Below are positions 31,222 through 40,838 of a stretch of 64,000 bases of DNA, piece after piece. A program made the position numbers and the translations under genes. A model generated the notes under the pieces. The model worked only from the letters and a program-made list of their open reading frames with translations. It did not search any database and was not told where the DNA came from. The DNA is from Chloroflexota bacterium. GTDB lineage: Bacteria; Chloroflexota; UBA11872. The DNA lies in NCBI GenBank assembly GCA_026707585.1, contig JAPOWQ010000049.1, positions 121,669 through 185,668 on the forward strand, written 5' to 3'. Each line of letters begins with the position of its first letter. The first letter of the stretch is position 1.

Positions 31222-31987
31222 CAAAGCTCAAAGTGACCCACGACCGGTCCCGCAGCAACACGAAGGTCTCCTGGTTGCCGTCGCCCCCCGCCAACGCGCT
31301 GGCCACGGAACCGGCCACGCAAATTCCCCGTCGCGCCGCCCAGGCCAGGAAGTCAAGCAGCACCAGGTTCCGATCCCTCGGCTCCTTGATCACCCCGTCT
31401 CGAGGAACGCGGTGCCCGGGCAGCTCGAACTGCGGCTTGAGCAGGACCAGCACCCAGCGAGCGTCCGGCGTCGCGGCCAGCACCGCCGGCAACACATCGC
31501 GTAGTCGAACAAAAGAGACATCGACTACCACGATGTCCGGCGACGGATCGAGCGGCGGGAGGTCGCGCGCGTCGGTGGATTCCAGCACGCGGACCCTGGC
31601 GTCGCCCCTCAAACTCTGCGCGAGCTGCTCACGACCCACATCCACCGCCGTGACTCGCCGCGCGCCCGCTCGCAGCAGGCAGTCTGTGAACCCTCCGGTC
31701 GATGCCCCAATGTCCAGGGCGATGGCCCCGTCCACGCAAAGCCCGAAGTGCGCGAGGGCCGCGGCCAGCTTTCTCCCGCCCCGGCTCACGTATTCCGTTG
31801 CCTGATCGCGCAGTTCGACTTGCGCGTCGACGCTGACGCGCCGCCCCGGCCGGTTCTCAACGCTTCCGGCTACGACCACCTCTCCATCCCTGACCAATTG
31901 CCGGGCTGAGCTACGACTACGTGCCAGGCCGCGGCGCACCAGCAGGTGGTCGAGACGAAGGCGGCGACCAGCGGTCTGATCGCCCAC
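31166..31987 (-). CDS. tlyA: TlyA family rRNA 2'-O-methyltransferase / hemolysin-like protein
   Basis: 273 residues from GTG 31987, one base after the hisB stop; the frame to 32263 is antisense or out of frame to hisB. The N-terminal S4 RNA-binding domain (RLRLDHLLVRRGLARSRSSA) is followed by a Rossmann methyltransferase domain with ALDIGASTGGFTDCLLR, TAVDVGREQLA, DIVVVDVSFVRL and LLKPQFE. By family it methylates ribosomal RNA. The final residues after GNQETFVLL are unusual: the last roughly 17 (CPEDPSPQPSPPGETFA) are encoded by the repeat cluster. Confidence 0.92.
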   Translation of the reverse strand: MGDQTAGRRLRLDHLLVRRGLARSRSSARQLVRDGEVVVAGSVENRPGRRVSVDAQVELRDQATEYVSRGGRKLAAALAHFGLCVDGAIALDIGASTGGFTDCLLRAGARRVTAVDVGREQLAQSLRGDARVRVLESTDARDLPPLDPSPDIVVVDVSFVRLRDVLPAVLAATPDARWVLVLLKPQFELPGHRVPRDGVIKEPRDRNLVLLDFLAWAARRGICVAGSVASALAGGDGNQETFVLLRDRSWVTLSFGCPEDPSPQPSPPGETFA

Positions 31988-31988
31988 G

Positions 31989-32588
31989 TCAGTCGGTAAG
32001 CGTGCCCTTGGTGCTGGGCACCGCGCCGGCCCGCCGCGGATCCAGACTAGTTGCCTGGTCCAGGGCTCGCGCCAAAGCCTTGAATATGGCCTCGGCCTTG
32101 TGGTGGTCGTCGTCGCCGGCCAGCAGGCGCACGTGAATCGCCGCGCCCATGTGCCGGGCCAGGGACCCGACGATGTGCGGAAGCAGGCTGGTCTCCAGGT
32201 CCCCAATGCGATCCTGCTTGAACTCGCCGTCGAAGGCGGCGTAATCGCGTCCGGCCAGGTCAACCGCCACGTGCGCCAGCGCCTCGTCCATCGGCACCGT
32301 GGCGTCGCCCATGCGCTGGATGCCCTGCCGGTCGCCCAGCGCGTCGCTGAACGCCCGACCCAGCACGATGGCCACGTCCTCGGCGGTGTGGTGCGCGTCG
32401 ATGTGCAGGTCGCCCACCGCGTTCACCTCGATGTCGAACAGGCCGTGGCGGGCCAGCTGCGCCAGCATGTGATCCAGGAATCCAACGCCGGTCGTGCCGC
32501 GAAAGTCGCCGTTGCCGTCAATAGCGACCGTAGCGTCCACCTGCGTCTCGGATGTGGTGCGCGCAACGCTGGCGCGGCGTTCAGCCAT
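31989..32588 (-). CDS. hisB: Imidazoleglycerol-phosphate dehydratase
   Basis: Seventh enzyme of histidine synthesis, using two Mn ions. 199 residues. Metal-binding motifs GFLDHMLAQLARHG, DAHHTAEDVAI and DDDHHKAEAIFKALARAL are complete. The protein carries only the dehydratase, not the phosphatase half seen in E. coli. The hisD gene precedes it by 36 nt, so the two form a partial his operon; other his genes are not in the window. Confidence 0.96.
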   Translation of the reverse strand: MAERRASVARTTSETQVDATVAIDGNGDFRGTTGVGFLDHMLAQLARHGLFDIEVNAVGDLHIDAHHTAEDVAIVLGRAFSDALGDRQGIQRMGDATVPMDEALAHVAVDLAGRDYAAFDGEFKQDRIGDLETSLLPHIVGSLARHMGAAIHVRLLAGDDDHHKAEAIFKALARALDQATSLDPRRAGAVPSTKGTLTD

Positions 32589-32624
32589 GCAAATCTCGCC
32601 TCGCTAGGGATCGCGGCATTGTAG

Positions 32625-33974
32625 TCACGGCGAAGCCCGGCGTTCGGCCGCTCTGGCGTGGCCTTCCAGCCCCTCCGCCCGCGCCAGGCGCGCCGCCGCC
32701 GGGGCCAATGCCGCCGCTCGGTCCGCCGACAGACGCACGACCGACACCGTCTTCAGGAACGAGCGCACGCCAACCGGCGAGGCAAAGCGGGCGGTGCCGC
32801 CGGTAGGCATGATGTGGCTCGGCCCCGCCACGTAGTCGCCCAGCACCTCGGGCGAGGCGCTGCCCAGGAACACCCCGCCCGCATGCCGCACCAGCGGCAG
32901 CAATGCCTCCGGATCCTCCACCAGCAGGCACAGGTGCTCCGGTGCGTATTCGTTGGATAGTTCGACGGCCTGGACCAGATCGTCCACGACTCCGATTCCC
33001 CCGCGCTGCTCGAAGCTGTCCCAGGCCACGTCCGCGCGAGGCAGCGTGGCGAGTTGTATCTCCACCTCGCGTGCGACTTCGGCCGCGATCCCTGGGTCGG
33101 ATGTGAGAGCAATTGGACTGGCCGGCCCTCCGTGCTCGGCCTGCGCAATCAGGTCAGCGGCCACCTCGGCGGCGTCCGCTGCGGCATCGGCGATGACCAG
33201 CGTCTCGGTCGGGCCGGGCAACAGGTCCACGCCCACCACCCCATAGAGCGCGCGCGTCGCCAACATCACCCACGCGTTGCCTGGAGCCACGATCACATCG
33301 CAACGCGGCACGCTCGGCGTGCCCAGCGCGAGCGCCGCGATGGCCTGGGCGCCGCCCAGACCAAACACCCGGTCCACGCCGGCCACCTCCGCCGCCGCCG
33401 CCAGCGCCGGGGCAATGCCCTCCGCCCGCACCGGCGTCGTGACCACGGTCTCGCCCACCCCCGCCACGCGGGCCGGCACGGCGGCCATCAGCAGGCTCGA
33501 AACCAGCGGCGCCGCCTGTCCTGGCACGTGCAGACCCGCGCGGTCCACCGGAATCCACTGCTGGCCGACCCCCAACCCTGGAAGGTCGAACCCGGCTGGC
33601 ATCTCGCGCTCGTGGTAGTCGCGAATCCGCTCGGCCGCCAGCTCGATATCCCCTCGCAGCTCCGGATCGATCCGGCGGCTCGCGTCCGCAAGCTCCGCTG
33701 GCCCGATCTCGAAGGTCGTCTCGACGTGGTCGCCCAGCGCTGCGGCAATCCGGCGCACGGCGTCGTCGCCCTCGTCCCGGACCTCGCGAATGACGCGCTC
33801 CACGAACGCCGTGGGCGTGAGCGTCTCGCCGAACACGCTCGATGCCGCCGCAACCGCCGACTCGTCTATCGTCACCAGTTCGGGCGACCGCGCCAGCAGC
33901 CTCCGCCGCACCTGCTCGGCCCCGTGCACGATCCGCACGCCGCGCTCGCTCGACTGAACCGCTGAGCCGGACAT
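32625..33974 (-). CDS. hisD: Histidinol dehydrogenase
   Basis: Oxidises L-histidinol to histidine in two NAD-dependent steps with Zn. 449 residues from ATG 33974; a TTG two codons upstream is less likely. Conserved blocks include PGQAAPLVSSLLM, GVGETVVTTPV, FGLGGAQAIAALALGT, LPGPTETLVIAD, LIAQAEHGGPASPIAL and DYVAGPSHIMPTGGTARF. It follows dtd after 9 nt and precedes hisB. Confidence 0.96.
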   Translation of the reverse strand: MSGSAVQSSERGVRIVHGAEQVRRRLLARSPELVTIDESAVAAASSVFGETLTPTAFVERVIREVRDEGDDAVRRIAAALGDHVETTFEIGPAELADASRRIDPELRGDIELAAERIRDYHEREMPAGFDLPGLGVGQQWIPVDRAGLHVPGQAAPLVSSLLMAAVPARVAGVGETVVTTPVRAEGIAPALAAAAEVAGVDRVFGLGGAQAIAALALGTPSVPRCDVIVAPGNAWVMLATRALYGVVGVDLLPGPTETLVIADAAADAAEVAADLIAQAEHGGPASPIALTSDPGIAAEVAREVEIQLATLPRADVAWDSFEQRGGIGVVDDLVQAVELSNEYAPEHLCLLVEDPEALLPLVRHAGGVFLGSASPEVLGDYVAGPSHIMPTGGTARFASPVGVRSFLKTVSVVRLSADRAAALAPAAARLARAEGLEGHARAAERRASP

Positions 33975-33983
33975 CGACAAGGC

Positions 33984-34451
33984 CTACGCCTGCCGGCGCG
34001 GCGTGCGTCGGTCGTGGCTGTCGATGATGATCGTTACTGGTCCGGCGTTCACCAGCGCCACCTCCATCTCGGCCTGGAACACGCCGCTGCGAACCGGCAC
34101 GCCGCGAGCCGTCAGCGCTTCGCCCAGGTCGTCGATCAGCTTGGCGGCCCGCTCGGGCGCCTCCGCCCCGATAAAGCTCGGACGCCGCCCTTTCCGTGTG
34201 TCGGCGATCAATGTGAACTGCGACACCAGCAACACCTCGCTGCCGGTGTCCAGCACCGACCGGTTCATCCGCCCCGCATCGTCGGCCAGCACGCGCAGGT
34301 TCGCGACCTTGTCAGCCAGGTAGGTGACGTCCGCATCCTCGTCGCCGCGAGCCACCCCCGCCAGCACCACCAGTCCGGGACCGATCGAGGCGTGCTCGCG
34401 ACCGTCGATCTGAACTGAGGCTCTCGTGACACGCTGGACGACCGCTCGCAT
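33984..34451 (-). CDS. dtd: D-aminoacyl-tRNA deacylase
   Basis: Removes D-amino acids (and glycine) mischarged on tRNA. 155 residues, a typical length. MRAVVQRVTRASVQIDG at the start, the VLLVSQFTLIADTRKGRRPSF block (SQFTL) and the VNAGPVTIII block (NAGPVT, with the Gly-Pro pair that enforces chirality) are diagnostic. First gene before hisD and hisB and probably cotranscribed with them. Confidence 0.96.
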   Translation of the reverse strand: MRAVVQRVTRASVQIDGREHASIGPGLVVLAGVARGDEDADVTYLADKVANLRVLADDAGRMNRSVLDTGSEVLLVSQFTLIADTRKGRRPSFIGAEAPERAAKLIDDLGEALTARGVPVRSGVFQAEMEVALVNAGPVTIIIDSHDRRTPRRQA

Positions 34452-34484
34452 ATCCGAACCTCGAGAATGCGGCCGGAGAACCGG

Positions 34485-34838
34485 CTAGTTGGAACTGTCG
34501 CCGGAGCCTGAGGCCTTGTCGGACCCGCCCGCCGACGCGCCGGCCTTGGCCCCACTGTCGGTCGCGCTCCCGTTGCTCTTGGCCCCGTCGGTCTTGACCG
34601 GCTTGGAGTCGGACTTCTCAGGCGGCTTGCCGTCTTCCTTGAACTTCTTCCGTTCCGACGCGGATCGGCTGTCGGTCGCGTACCAGCCGCTGCCCTTGAA
34701 GATGATCCCGGCCGGGTGAAACACCTTCTTCAGCTTGCCCCCGCATGCCTCGCAACTCGTCAGCGGCACGTCGCTAAAGCTCTGAAAAACCTCAACCCGA
34801 TTGCCACAGTCCGAACACTCGTATTCGTAGGTCGGCAC
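34485..34838 (-). CDS. FmdB family zinc-ribbon protein
   Basis: 117 residues from GTG 34838, which gives the family N-terminus (V)PTYEYECSDCG. Cys8, Cys11, Cys29 and Cys32 form a zinc ribbon. HPAGIIFKGSGWYATDSR is the standard end of the FmdB core. The remaining half is a low-complexity Ser/Gly/Lys/Asp tail. FmdB-type proteins are thought to be regulatory but are poorly defined. It lies 33 nt upstream of dtd on the same strand. Confidence 0.88.
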   Translation of the reverse strand: MPTYEYECSDCGNRVEVFQSFSDVPLTSCEACGGKLKKVFHPAGIIFKGSGWYATDSRSASERKKFKEDGKPPEKSDSKPVKTDGAKSNGSATDSGAKAGASAGGSDKASGSGDSSN

Positions 34839-35042
34839 GAGACGACTTCTCCCGGCGATAAGGGATCGGCGCAAACTGAATCGCTGGGCGCCAGACTTGA
34901 GTATACGGAGACCTAGGCCACATGCGGCGTATCGGACCGGACGGCCAGCCGGCGCGAGCCGAGGCCCTGCGGGTCGCGGAGCCCGCCCGGCCTGGTGCTA
35001 GCATGAATCACCACCTGCAACTCGCGGCCAGACCGGAGCGCC

Positions 35043-35387
35043 ATGCGCTGTCAAGAGTGCGACCACCAGAACACCGAGGGCGCTTGGCTCTGCATCAACT
35101 GCGGGGCAAAGTTGCCGAGGCCGGAGGATCAGGAACAGGCTGCGGAGACCTCGGGGCAACCAGCCGGCTCGACGGCCGAGAGCGACGAACCCAGCCGGTT
35201 CGCACCCCAGATCAGCGAAAACCTGCGCCGGCTCCGAGACCGAACCGAGCGGGAACGCGCCCGCCAGCGACCAACCCAGGCGTCCCCTGGAAACAGCGGT
35301 ACCTTTCTCGGCATACCAATCCTGGTCTGGGGGCTCATCGCCTTCATTTTCATCGGCTTCATTTACGCGATGTCGGCTCTGCAATAG
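35043..35387 (+). CDS. Zinc-ribbon protein with a C-terminal membrane helix
   Basis: 114 residues. Cys3, Cys6, Cys17 and Cys20 (CQEC and CINC) make an N-terminal zinc ribbon. A charged, disordered linker follows, and a single hydrophobic helix (ILVWGLIAFIFIGFIYAM) ends the chain, so the ribbon should face the cytoplasm as a tail-anchored protein. Transcribed divergently from the FmdB gene across a 204-bp gap. The function is unknown. Confidence 0.75.
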   Translation: MRCQECDHQNTEGAWLCINCGAKLPRPEDQEQAAETSGQPAGSTAESDEPSRFAPQISENLRRLRDRTERERARQRPTQASPGNSGTFLGIPILVWGLIAFIFIGFIYAMSALQ

Positions 35388-35546
35388 GCGCGGAGCCAGG
35401 CGGGCAATCCGCCGAGACGCGACGTTTCCTCAAACAAGTCTCACTGATCTCTCCCCGGGGCCGTCTCGCCCCGGAACTCCCAAGCCGTTTCCGTGCCCCT
35501 GGCATTGACCGCGCCCTCATGCTCCGTGTCGTCTGACCACCGCTTC

Positions 35547-36644
35547 GTGACGAGTGCCGACACCCTGTCCCAGCGCCTTGCAGCGCAAGCCAACTGCCAT
35601 GGGCCTCTTCCCTTCAGCGTGTTCATGGAGCACGCCCTCTACGACCCGGCCGAGGGCTTCTACAGCCGTGGCGATGCGCCATACGCGGATTACTTCACCA
35701 GCGTCAGCGTGCATCCGACGCTGTTCGGCCGGCTACTGGCGGATCACCTGCACGACGTCTGGCGAACGCTAGGACAGCCCGATCCGTTCCGCATCGTCGA
35801 GCTTGGCGCGGCCGATGGCCGCCTCGCGCGCCAGATTCGCGACGAGGCCGCACGATTCCCCTGGGGCCGTTCGCTCACGTACGCGGGAGTGGAGCGTGCG
35901 CCCGCGTCCTATGCGGCGGACTCGCTGGACGTTCTCTACAGTTCGATCGACCAAATACCCGCATCCGACGCCACGGCGATTCTCTCGAACGAGTTCTTCG
36001 ACGCCCTCCCCGTTCGCCTGGCCCGTCGCACGCCCACCGGCTGGGTCGAGGAATGTGTGACCTTCGACGGAGGTAAGGCGTCCTTCACGGACCGGCCCGC
36101 GCCGGCCGAGCTACGCGGCTACGCCGATCGCTATGCCGGCGCCACGCCCGAGGGCGGCCGCATCGAAGTCCGGCAGGGTGTCGAGCCAATCTACCTTCAC
36201 GCCGCCAGGCTGGGTTCGAAGATCGTGATGACGAGCATCGACTACGGGGGCGGCAGCGCGACGGTTCACTCCGAACGGCTGGCCGCGGGAACGTTGCTTG
36301 CGTATCGACGCCATCGGGCATCGGAAAACGTCCTCGCCAACCCGGGCCATGCCGACCTAACCGCCCACGTAAACTTCACGCAGTTGATCGACGCGGGCCA
36401 GAATCACGGATTCACCCGACATCGCCGCGGCCAGCAAGCCGACTTTCTGTCGGCGTTGGGCATCGGCGAGCACCTCGTACGATTCCAAGAGCGACCGGAC
36501 GCCACCGTGGAAACCTACAGAACCGAGCGCGAAGCTGTATTCCAACTCGTTTCACCCACCGACCTCGGACGCTTCCAGGTTCTGACGCAGGGCAAGGGCG
36601 TTGACCTGGACCTGATCCGCGGCCTCGACGCCCACACCGCCTAA
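35547..36644 (+). CDS. SAM-dependent methyltransferase, MidA/NDUFAF7 family (DUF185)
   Basis: 365 residues from GTG 35547; an in-frame GTG at 35493 would add 18 non-homologous residues. The N-terminus GPLPFSVFMEHALYDPAEGFY and FTSVSVHPTLFGRLLADHL, the SAM-binding IVELGAADGRLARQI, and LSNEFFDALPVRL match MidA-type protein arginine methyltransferases, which in mitochondria modify a complex I subunit. Late blocks (DLTAHVNFTQLIDAG) also fit. The bacterial substrate is not known. The next gene starts 33 nt later. Confidence 0.85.
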   Translation: MTSADTLSQRLAAQANCHGPLPFSVFMEHALYDPAEGFYSRGDAPYADYFTSVSVHPTLFGRLLADHLHDVWRTLGQPDPFRIVELGAADGRLARQIRDEAARFPWGRSLTYAGVERAPASYAADSLDVLYSSIDQIPASDATAILSNEFFDALPVRLARRTPTGWVEECVTFDGGKASFTDRPAPAELRGYADRYAGATPEGGRIEVRQGVEPIYLHAARLGSKIVMTSIDYGGGSATVHSERLAAGTLLAYRRHRASENVLANPGHADLTAHVNFTQLIDAGQNHGFTRHRRGQQADFLSALGIGEHLVRFQERPDATVETYRTEREAVFQLVSPTDLGRFQVLTQGKGVDLDLIRGLDAHTA

Positions 36645-36677
36645 CCGCCACACGCAGCTACGAAGGAGCAGGACTCG

Positions 36678-38090
36678 ATGCAGACACGAACCGAAAGCGA
36701 TCCGCTAGGCGCACTGAAAGTCCCGGCGTCCGCCCTCTACGGCGTACAGACGCAACGAGCCGTCGAGAACTTCCCAATCAGCGGGCTACCGCCGCACCAC
36801 GCGTTCGTGTGGGCCACCGTCCTGATCAAGAAAGCCGCCGCCGTCGCGCACAAGCAGACCGGCCGCCTGGACGGCGATCTGGCCGACGTCATCGTCCGCG
36901 CCGCCGACGAGGTGCTGAACGGCCAGCATGCCGACCAGTTCGTGGTCGACGTCTTCCAGGCCGGCGCCGGCACGTCGCACAACATGAACGCCAACGAGCT
37001 GCTGGCCAATCGAGCCAACGAACTCCTGGGCCGGCCGCGCGGCAGCTACGACCCCATCCACCCCAACGACCACGTCAACATGGCGCAGTCCACCAACGAT
37101 CTGATCCCCACCGCCATCGCCCTGGCCGCGCTGAAGCTGCTGCCGGACCTTCACAACTCGCTCGACATCCTGGCCAAGAGCCTGCAAGCCAAGGCCACGG
37201 CCTGGGACGGCATCGTCAAGTCGGGTCGGACCCACCTGCAAGACGCCACACCGGTGCGTCTCGGCCAGGAGTTCGGCGCCTACGCCGAAGCCATCAGGCG
37301 CAACGCCGACGCGATCCATGAAGCCGCCGACGCCAGCCTCGAGCTGAGCCTGGGTGGCACCGCCGTCGGTAGCGGCCTCAACGCCGAACCCGCCTATCAG
37401 TCCCAGGTAATCGAAGTCATCGCTGACCTGACCGGATTCGAGGTTCGGCAGTCCACCGACTACTTCTACGCCATGCAGAGCATGGCCCGCTTCGCCCAAC
37501 TCTCCGGCGCCCTTCGCACCCTCGCGCTGGACCTGAACCGGATCGCCAACGACTTCCGCCTGCTGGGATCGGGACCACGCACCGGCATCTCCGAACTGCG
37601 CATGCCGCCGGTGCAGCCCGGCTCCTCGATCATGCCCGGCAAGATCAACCCCGTCATGGCCGAGTGCCTCAACATGATCTGCTTCCAGGTCCAGGGCAAC
37701 GACCTCGCCATCGCCTCGGCGGTCACCGCCGGTCAGCTGGAATTGAACGTGATGATGCCCCTCATCGCGCACAACCTCTGCCAGTCCATCGAGATCCTCG
37801 GCACGGGATCGCTGGCCTTTGCCCGCAAGGGCGTGGACGGCCTGGAAACCGACGACGAGATGCTGCGCTATTGGCTCGAACGCAACACCATGTTGGCCAC
37901 CGCGCTGGCGCCCAAGATCGGCTACGCCGCCGCCGCCGAAATCGCCAAGCAGGCGGTCGCCACCGGAGAGACCATTCCCGTCGTGGCTGCTCGGATGACC
38001 GATCTCCCCGCGGACGAACTCGCGGAAGCTCTCGATCCCGCCCCCATGACCGAGCCCGGCGTGCGCGCCGGCGGCGGTGGAGGCGGCTAA
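36678..38090 (+). CDS. Class II fumarase / aspartate ammonia-lyase family enzyme
   Basis: 470 residues. Superfamily signature GSSIMPGKINPVMAE is present with QAGAGTSHNMNANE, NMAQSTNDLIPT and SGRTHLQDATPVRLGQE. Some parts resemble aspartases (AVGSGLNAEPAYQSQVI, SGPRTGISELRMPPVQPGSS). The MPGKxNP form and the C-terminal LAPKIGYAAAAEIAKQA resemble fumarase C. Either fumarate/malate or aspartate/fumarate chemistry is possible. A GGGGGG tail ends the protein. An AGGAGCAGG purine stretch precedes the ATG. Confidence 0.88.
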   Translation: MQTRTESDPLGALKVPASALYGVQTQRAVENFPISGLPPHHAFVWATVLIKKAAAVAHKQTGRLDGDLADVIVRAADEVLNGQHADQFVVDVFQAGAGTSHNMNANELLANRANELLGRPRGSYDPIHPNDHVNMAQSTNDLIPTAIALAALKLLPDLHNSLDILAKSLQAKATAWDGIVKSGRTHLQDATPVRLGQEFGAYAEAIRRNADAIHEAADASLELSLGGTAVGSGLNAEPAYQSQVIEVIADLTGFEVRQSTDYFYAMQSMARFAQLSGALRTLALDLNRIANDFRLLGSGPRTGISELRMPPVQPGSSIMPGKINPVMAECLNMICFQVQGNDLAIASAVTAGQLELNVMMPLIAHNLCQSIEILGTGSLAFARKGVDGLETDDEMLRYWLERNTMLATALAPKIGYAAAAEIAKQAVATGETIPVVAARMTDLPADELAEALDPAPMTEPGVRAGGGGGG

Positions 38091-38134
38091 CCCGCCGCGC
38101 ACCAGAAACCCCGGCGGCAATCGATGTACCTCAC

Positions 38135-39172
38135 GTGAATTCACAACCCTACGCCGTATCTGTACGGTCGCTGACCCGCGTGTTCGAGCCCGGCGGGCGA
38201 CGGGGATTACGTGGCTTTCTGCCGCGTTTCCGGGCCGAGTCCGCTGAGCCCAAACGCATCGTCGCCGTCAACGACCTGAACCTGGATATTGCCCCCGGCC
38301 ACTGCTTTGGCCTCCTTGGACCCAACGGCGCCGGCAAAACCACCACCGTCAAGATGCTCGCCACGCTGCTCGAACCCACGTCGGGCAGCGCCTCGGTCGC
38401 TGGCTTCGATGTCGTCCGCGCGTCGCGTCAGGTGCGCCGCAATCTCGGCGTTCTGTTCGCCGGCGAGCGCGGCATGTACTGGCGGCTGTCCGGCCGCGAA
38501 AACCTCGAACTCTTCGGCACGCTGTCATTCATGCCCGGGGAGCGCCTCGCCGAGCGCATCACGGCGGCTGCCCAACAATTCGGCCTTGAGGATCGAATGG
38601 ACGACTTGGTCGAAACCTATAGCACCGGCATGAAGCAGCGCCTCAACCTCGCCCGCGCCACCTTGCACAGCCCACCCGTGCTGCTGCTCGATGAACCGAC
38701 CGCCGCGCTGGATCCCGTCGCCGCTCGCGAGGCCCGCCACCTCATCCGCCAGATCGCCGAGGCGGGCACTGCCATCCTGCTCACCACGCACAACCTCTAC
38801 GAAGCCGAGCAAATCTGCGATCGCGTCGGGATCATCCAGAGCGGCACGCTGGTAGCCGAGGGCCGACCGGCAGATCTCATCAGGCAGGCCGGCGAAGTGC
38901 CGCGTCTCGACCTGCTTCTGCGCGGTGACCTGGCTGTCGCCAAGGCCGTCGTCGGCTCCGACGGCCTCTGGTGGGGCGACGTCAACCGAGACGGTGAGTT
39001 CGCCGTAGCCGCGCGAGCACCGGAGGGCTGGCGCAGCAGCGATGCGCTCACCACAGCGCTCGTCGCCCGCGGCATCGTGGTCGAAGAAGCCCGCCTTCGC
39101 GAACCCGATCTGGAGGACGCCTACATCGCCATCACCGGCTCACGCATTGAGCGCCCGTTTGTGGAACGCTAG
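38135..39172 (+). CDS. ABC-2 type exporter ATP-binding protein
   Basis: 345 residues from GTG 38135. Walker A GLLGPNGAGKTTTVKML, signature YSTGMKQRL, Walker B VLLLDEPTAALDP and switch LLTTHN are complete. After the ATPase core there is a roughly 100-residue C-terminal extension. It overlaps the TTG start of the first permease by 14 nt. It is the only ATPase for the two permease pairs downstream, which implies a shared motor. The substrate is unknown; drug, lipid or glycan export are all possible. Confidence 0.92.
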   Translation: MNSQPYAVSVRSLTRVFEPGGRRGLRGFLPRFRAESAEPKRIVAVNDLNLDIAPGHCFGLLGPNGAGKTTTVKMLATLLEPTSGSASVAGFDVVRASRQVRRNLGVLFAGERGMYWRLSGRENLELFGTLSFMPGERLAERITAAAQQFGLEDRMDDLVETYSTGMKQRLNLARATLHSPPVLLLDEPTAALDPVAAREARHLIRQIAEAGTAILLTTHNLYEAEQICDRVGIIQSGTLVAEGRPADLIRQAGEVPRLDLLLRGDLAVAKAVVGSDGLWWGDVNRDGEFAVAARAPEGWRSSDALTTALVARGIVVEEARLREPDLEDAYIAITGSRIERPFVER

Positions 39173-40007
39173 CCCCTCACTGCTGCGTGCCGAATTCTGG
39201 GCCCTGCTTGCGCTCGCTCGTAAGGGCTGGAAAGTTGATCGACGACAACCCTTATTCGTGACGTCGGGCCTGATCGGAACGTTTCAATGGGTGTTGCCAA
39301 TCGTGCTTGCCACGATCGCATTGGCGGGACCAAACGAAGCGGGACTTCGTCGCTTTGCCCACGCCACCGGCACTGAGGCCTACCTCGCCTACGCGGTCAT
39401 CGGCGCAATCGCCTTTCTGTGGGCCGGTTGGATGCTCTCGGCGCTTTCCTTCAATCTGCGCCTCGACAGGACCCTGGGCACGCTGCCGACCCTCTGGACA
39501 TCGGCTGCCGCACGCGCGGTACTCACGTGTGGTGGAGCGCTGGGGCGTACCGTGGCGCCAGCCGTCATGGCCGCCGCGGCGTTCGGCATTGCCTGGGCGC
39601 TCTTTAGGTTCCCGCTGGCGCCCAACATCGGCCCGACACTCGCCGTTCTCCTGTGCGGCGGATTGGCGATGGTTGGGCTCGCCCTTCCATTGGCGGCCGT
39701 CACCCTCAGATACCGCGAGGCGCATTACCTCGTGTCCTTGTTCGTGGTGGCAACTGGAATCCTCGCCGGCATCGCCTATCCGGTAGACCTGCTTCCGGAT
39801 TGGGCGCAGTGGCTGTCCAGGCTCCTCTCGCCAACTTGGCTGATCCACGGGCTGCGCGCCGCGCTGATCTTCGGCGACATCCCGGACGCCATGCGCTCGT
39901 GTGGCGCTCTGCTCGCGTTGACCTTCGTGTACGGAGCTGCCGGACTCGTCCTGCTGAGAATCATGGATTCGGCGGCTCGCGCCAAGGGCGAATTGGAGTG
40001 GATGTAG
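39159..40007 (+). CDS. ABC-2 permease A, copy 1
   Basis: 282 residues from TTG 39159. This start is supported by copy 2, which also begins at TTG and has the same length. Six hydrophobic segments are visible, including VLPIVLATIALAG, GILAGIAYPV near the family signature region and FVYGAAGLVLLRIM. It overlaps the ATPase gene by 14 nt and abuts permease B copy 1 with no gap. ABC-2 permeases pair to form the channel. Confidence 0.88.
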   Translation: MWNASPSLLRAEFWALLALARKGWKVDRRQPLFVTSGLIGTFQWVLPIVLATIALAGPNEAGLRRFAHATGTEAYLAYAVIGAIAFLWAGWMLSALSFNLRLDRTLGTLPTLWTSAAARAVLTCGGALGRTVAPAVMAAAAFGIAWALFRFPLAPNIGPTLAVLLCGGLAMVGLALPLAAVTLRYREAHYLVSLFVVATGILAGIAYPVDLLPDWAQWLSRLLSPTWLIHGLRAALIFGDIPDAMRSCGALLALTFVYGAAGLVLLRIMDSAARAKGELEWM

Positions 40008-40838
40008 GTGACGAGCGCCGGCGCTGAGGCGATGTGGGCGGCAAGGGCCACCCTCGCCCATGCGCGTGCCCAGTGGCTGGAGATCTCACGCTTCAAGGCC
40101 CTGTGGGTGTATGAGGCTGGCTGGGCGTTTCTCTTCTTTGTGCCTCTGGCGCTTACCGGCATGGCGTTCGGCGATGCTGGCTTTGAAGCCAGTGGCGGCG
40201 GGCAGAGCTTCCTGGCCTTCGCGGTCACAGGCTTTGTCGCACTCAACGTCGCGACGTCTGCCTTGTGGCGCGGCGTTGTGTTCCTGGAGAAGTCCAACCA
40301 GACCGGAACGCTCGCGCATCTCTGGGCGGCCGAGGCGCCCCGCTGGACAGCGCTGACTGGCGCCACGGTCATCGACGTTGGCTTTGCAGCGCTCCGGGGG
40401 CTGCTGATCCTGGTGATTGCCAGCGTGCTCTTTAAGGGCGCGGCGTTTGCCGTCACCCTGCCGACAGTGCTGGCCCTACTGATTGCCTTGGTCGCATTCT
40501 GGGGCCTTGGCCTCGCACTCGCGGGTGTCGGCCTCGTGGCCCGCCAGGCACGCTTTCCCGAGATTCTCGGCGCACTCGCCATGGTTATGGCCGGCGGCAC
40601 CTACCCGATCGCCATCCTCCCCTGGAGCGTGCGCTGGATCAGTTACGTAAACCCCTATACCTACGTCGTCGACCTCGTGCGCTCAACCACCATTGGGACG
40701 CCACCGCTGCTAGCCATTGAGCTTGAATTCCTGATCGTGAGCGCCATCGCAGTGGCTTGCGTCTTCGGCGGCAGCCGAATCCTCTTCTTCTGTGAGCGCA
40801 TTGCAATCCAGCGCGGCCTGATCGGCCTACACGCGTAA
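40008..40838 (+). CDS. ABC-2 permease B, copy 1
   Basis: 276 residues from GTG 40008, immediately after permease A. Hydrophobic segments include GWAFLFFVPLALTGMAF, FLAFAVTGFVALNVATSALW and LALLIALVAFWGLGLALAG. SYPIAILPW-like ABC-2 region TYPIAILPWSVRW precedes YVNPYTYVVDLVR. It likely forms a heterodimer with permease A and is powered by the ATPase upstream. A second copy lies exactly 2022 bp downstream. Confidence 0.88.
   Translation: MTSAGAEAMWAARATLAHARAQWLEISRFKALWVYEAGWAFLFFVPLALTGMAFGDAGFEASGGGQSFLAFAVTGFVALNVATSALWRGVVFLEKSNQTGTLAHLWAAEAPRWTALTGATVIDVGFAALRGLLILVIASVLFKGAAFAVTLPTVLALLIALVAFWGLGLALAGVGLVARQARFPEILGALAMVMAGGTYPIAILPWSVRWISYVNPYTYVVDLVRSTTIGTPPLLAIELEFLIVSAIAVACVFGGSRILFFCERIAIQRGLIGLHA

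Noticed and set aside
30618..31322. Several short frames across the repeat cluster, such as proteins reading NPLPQERP or LTPTLSHGE
   Set aside because: They are translations of the palindromic repeats, not genes. Only the tlyA frame enters the cluster as a real coding extension.
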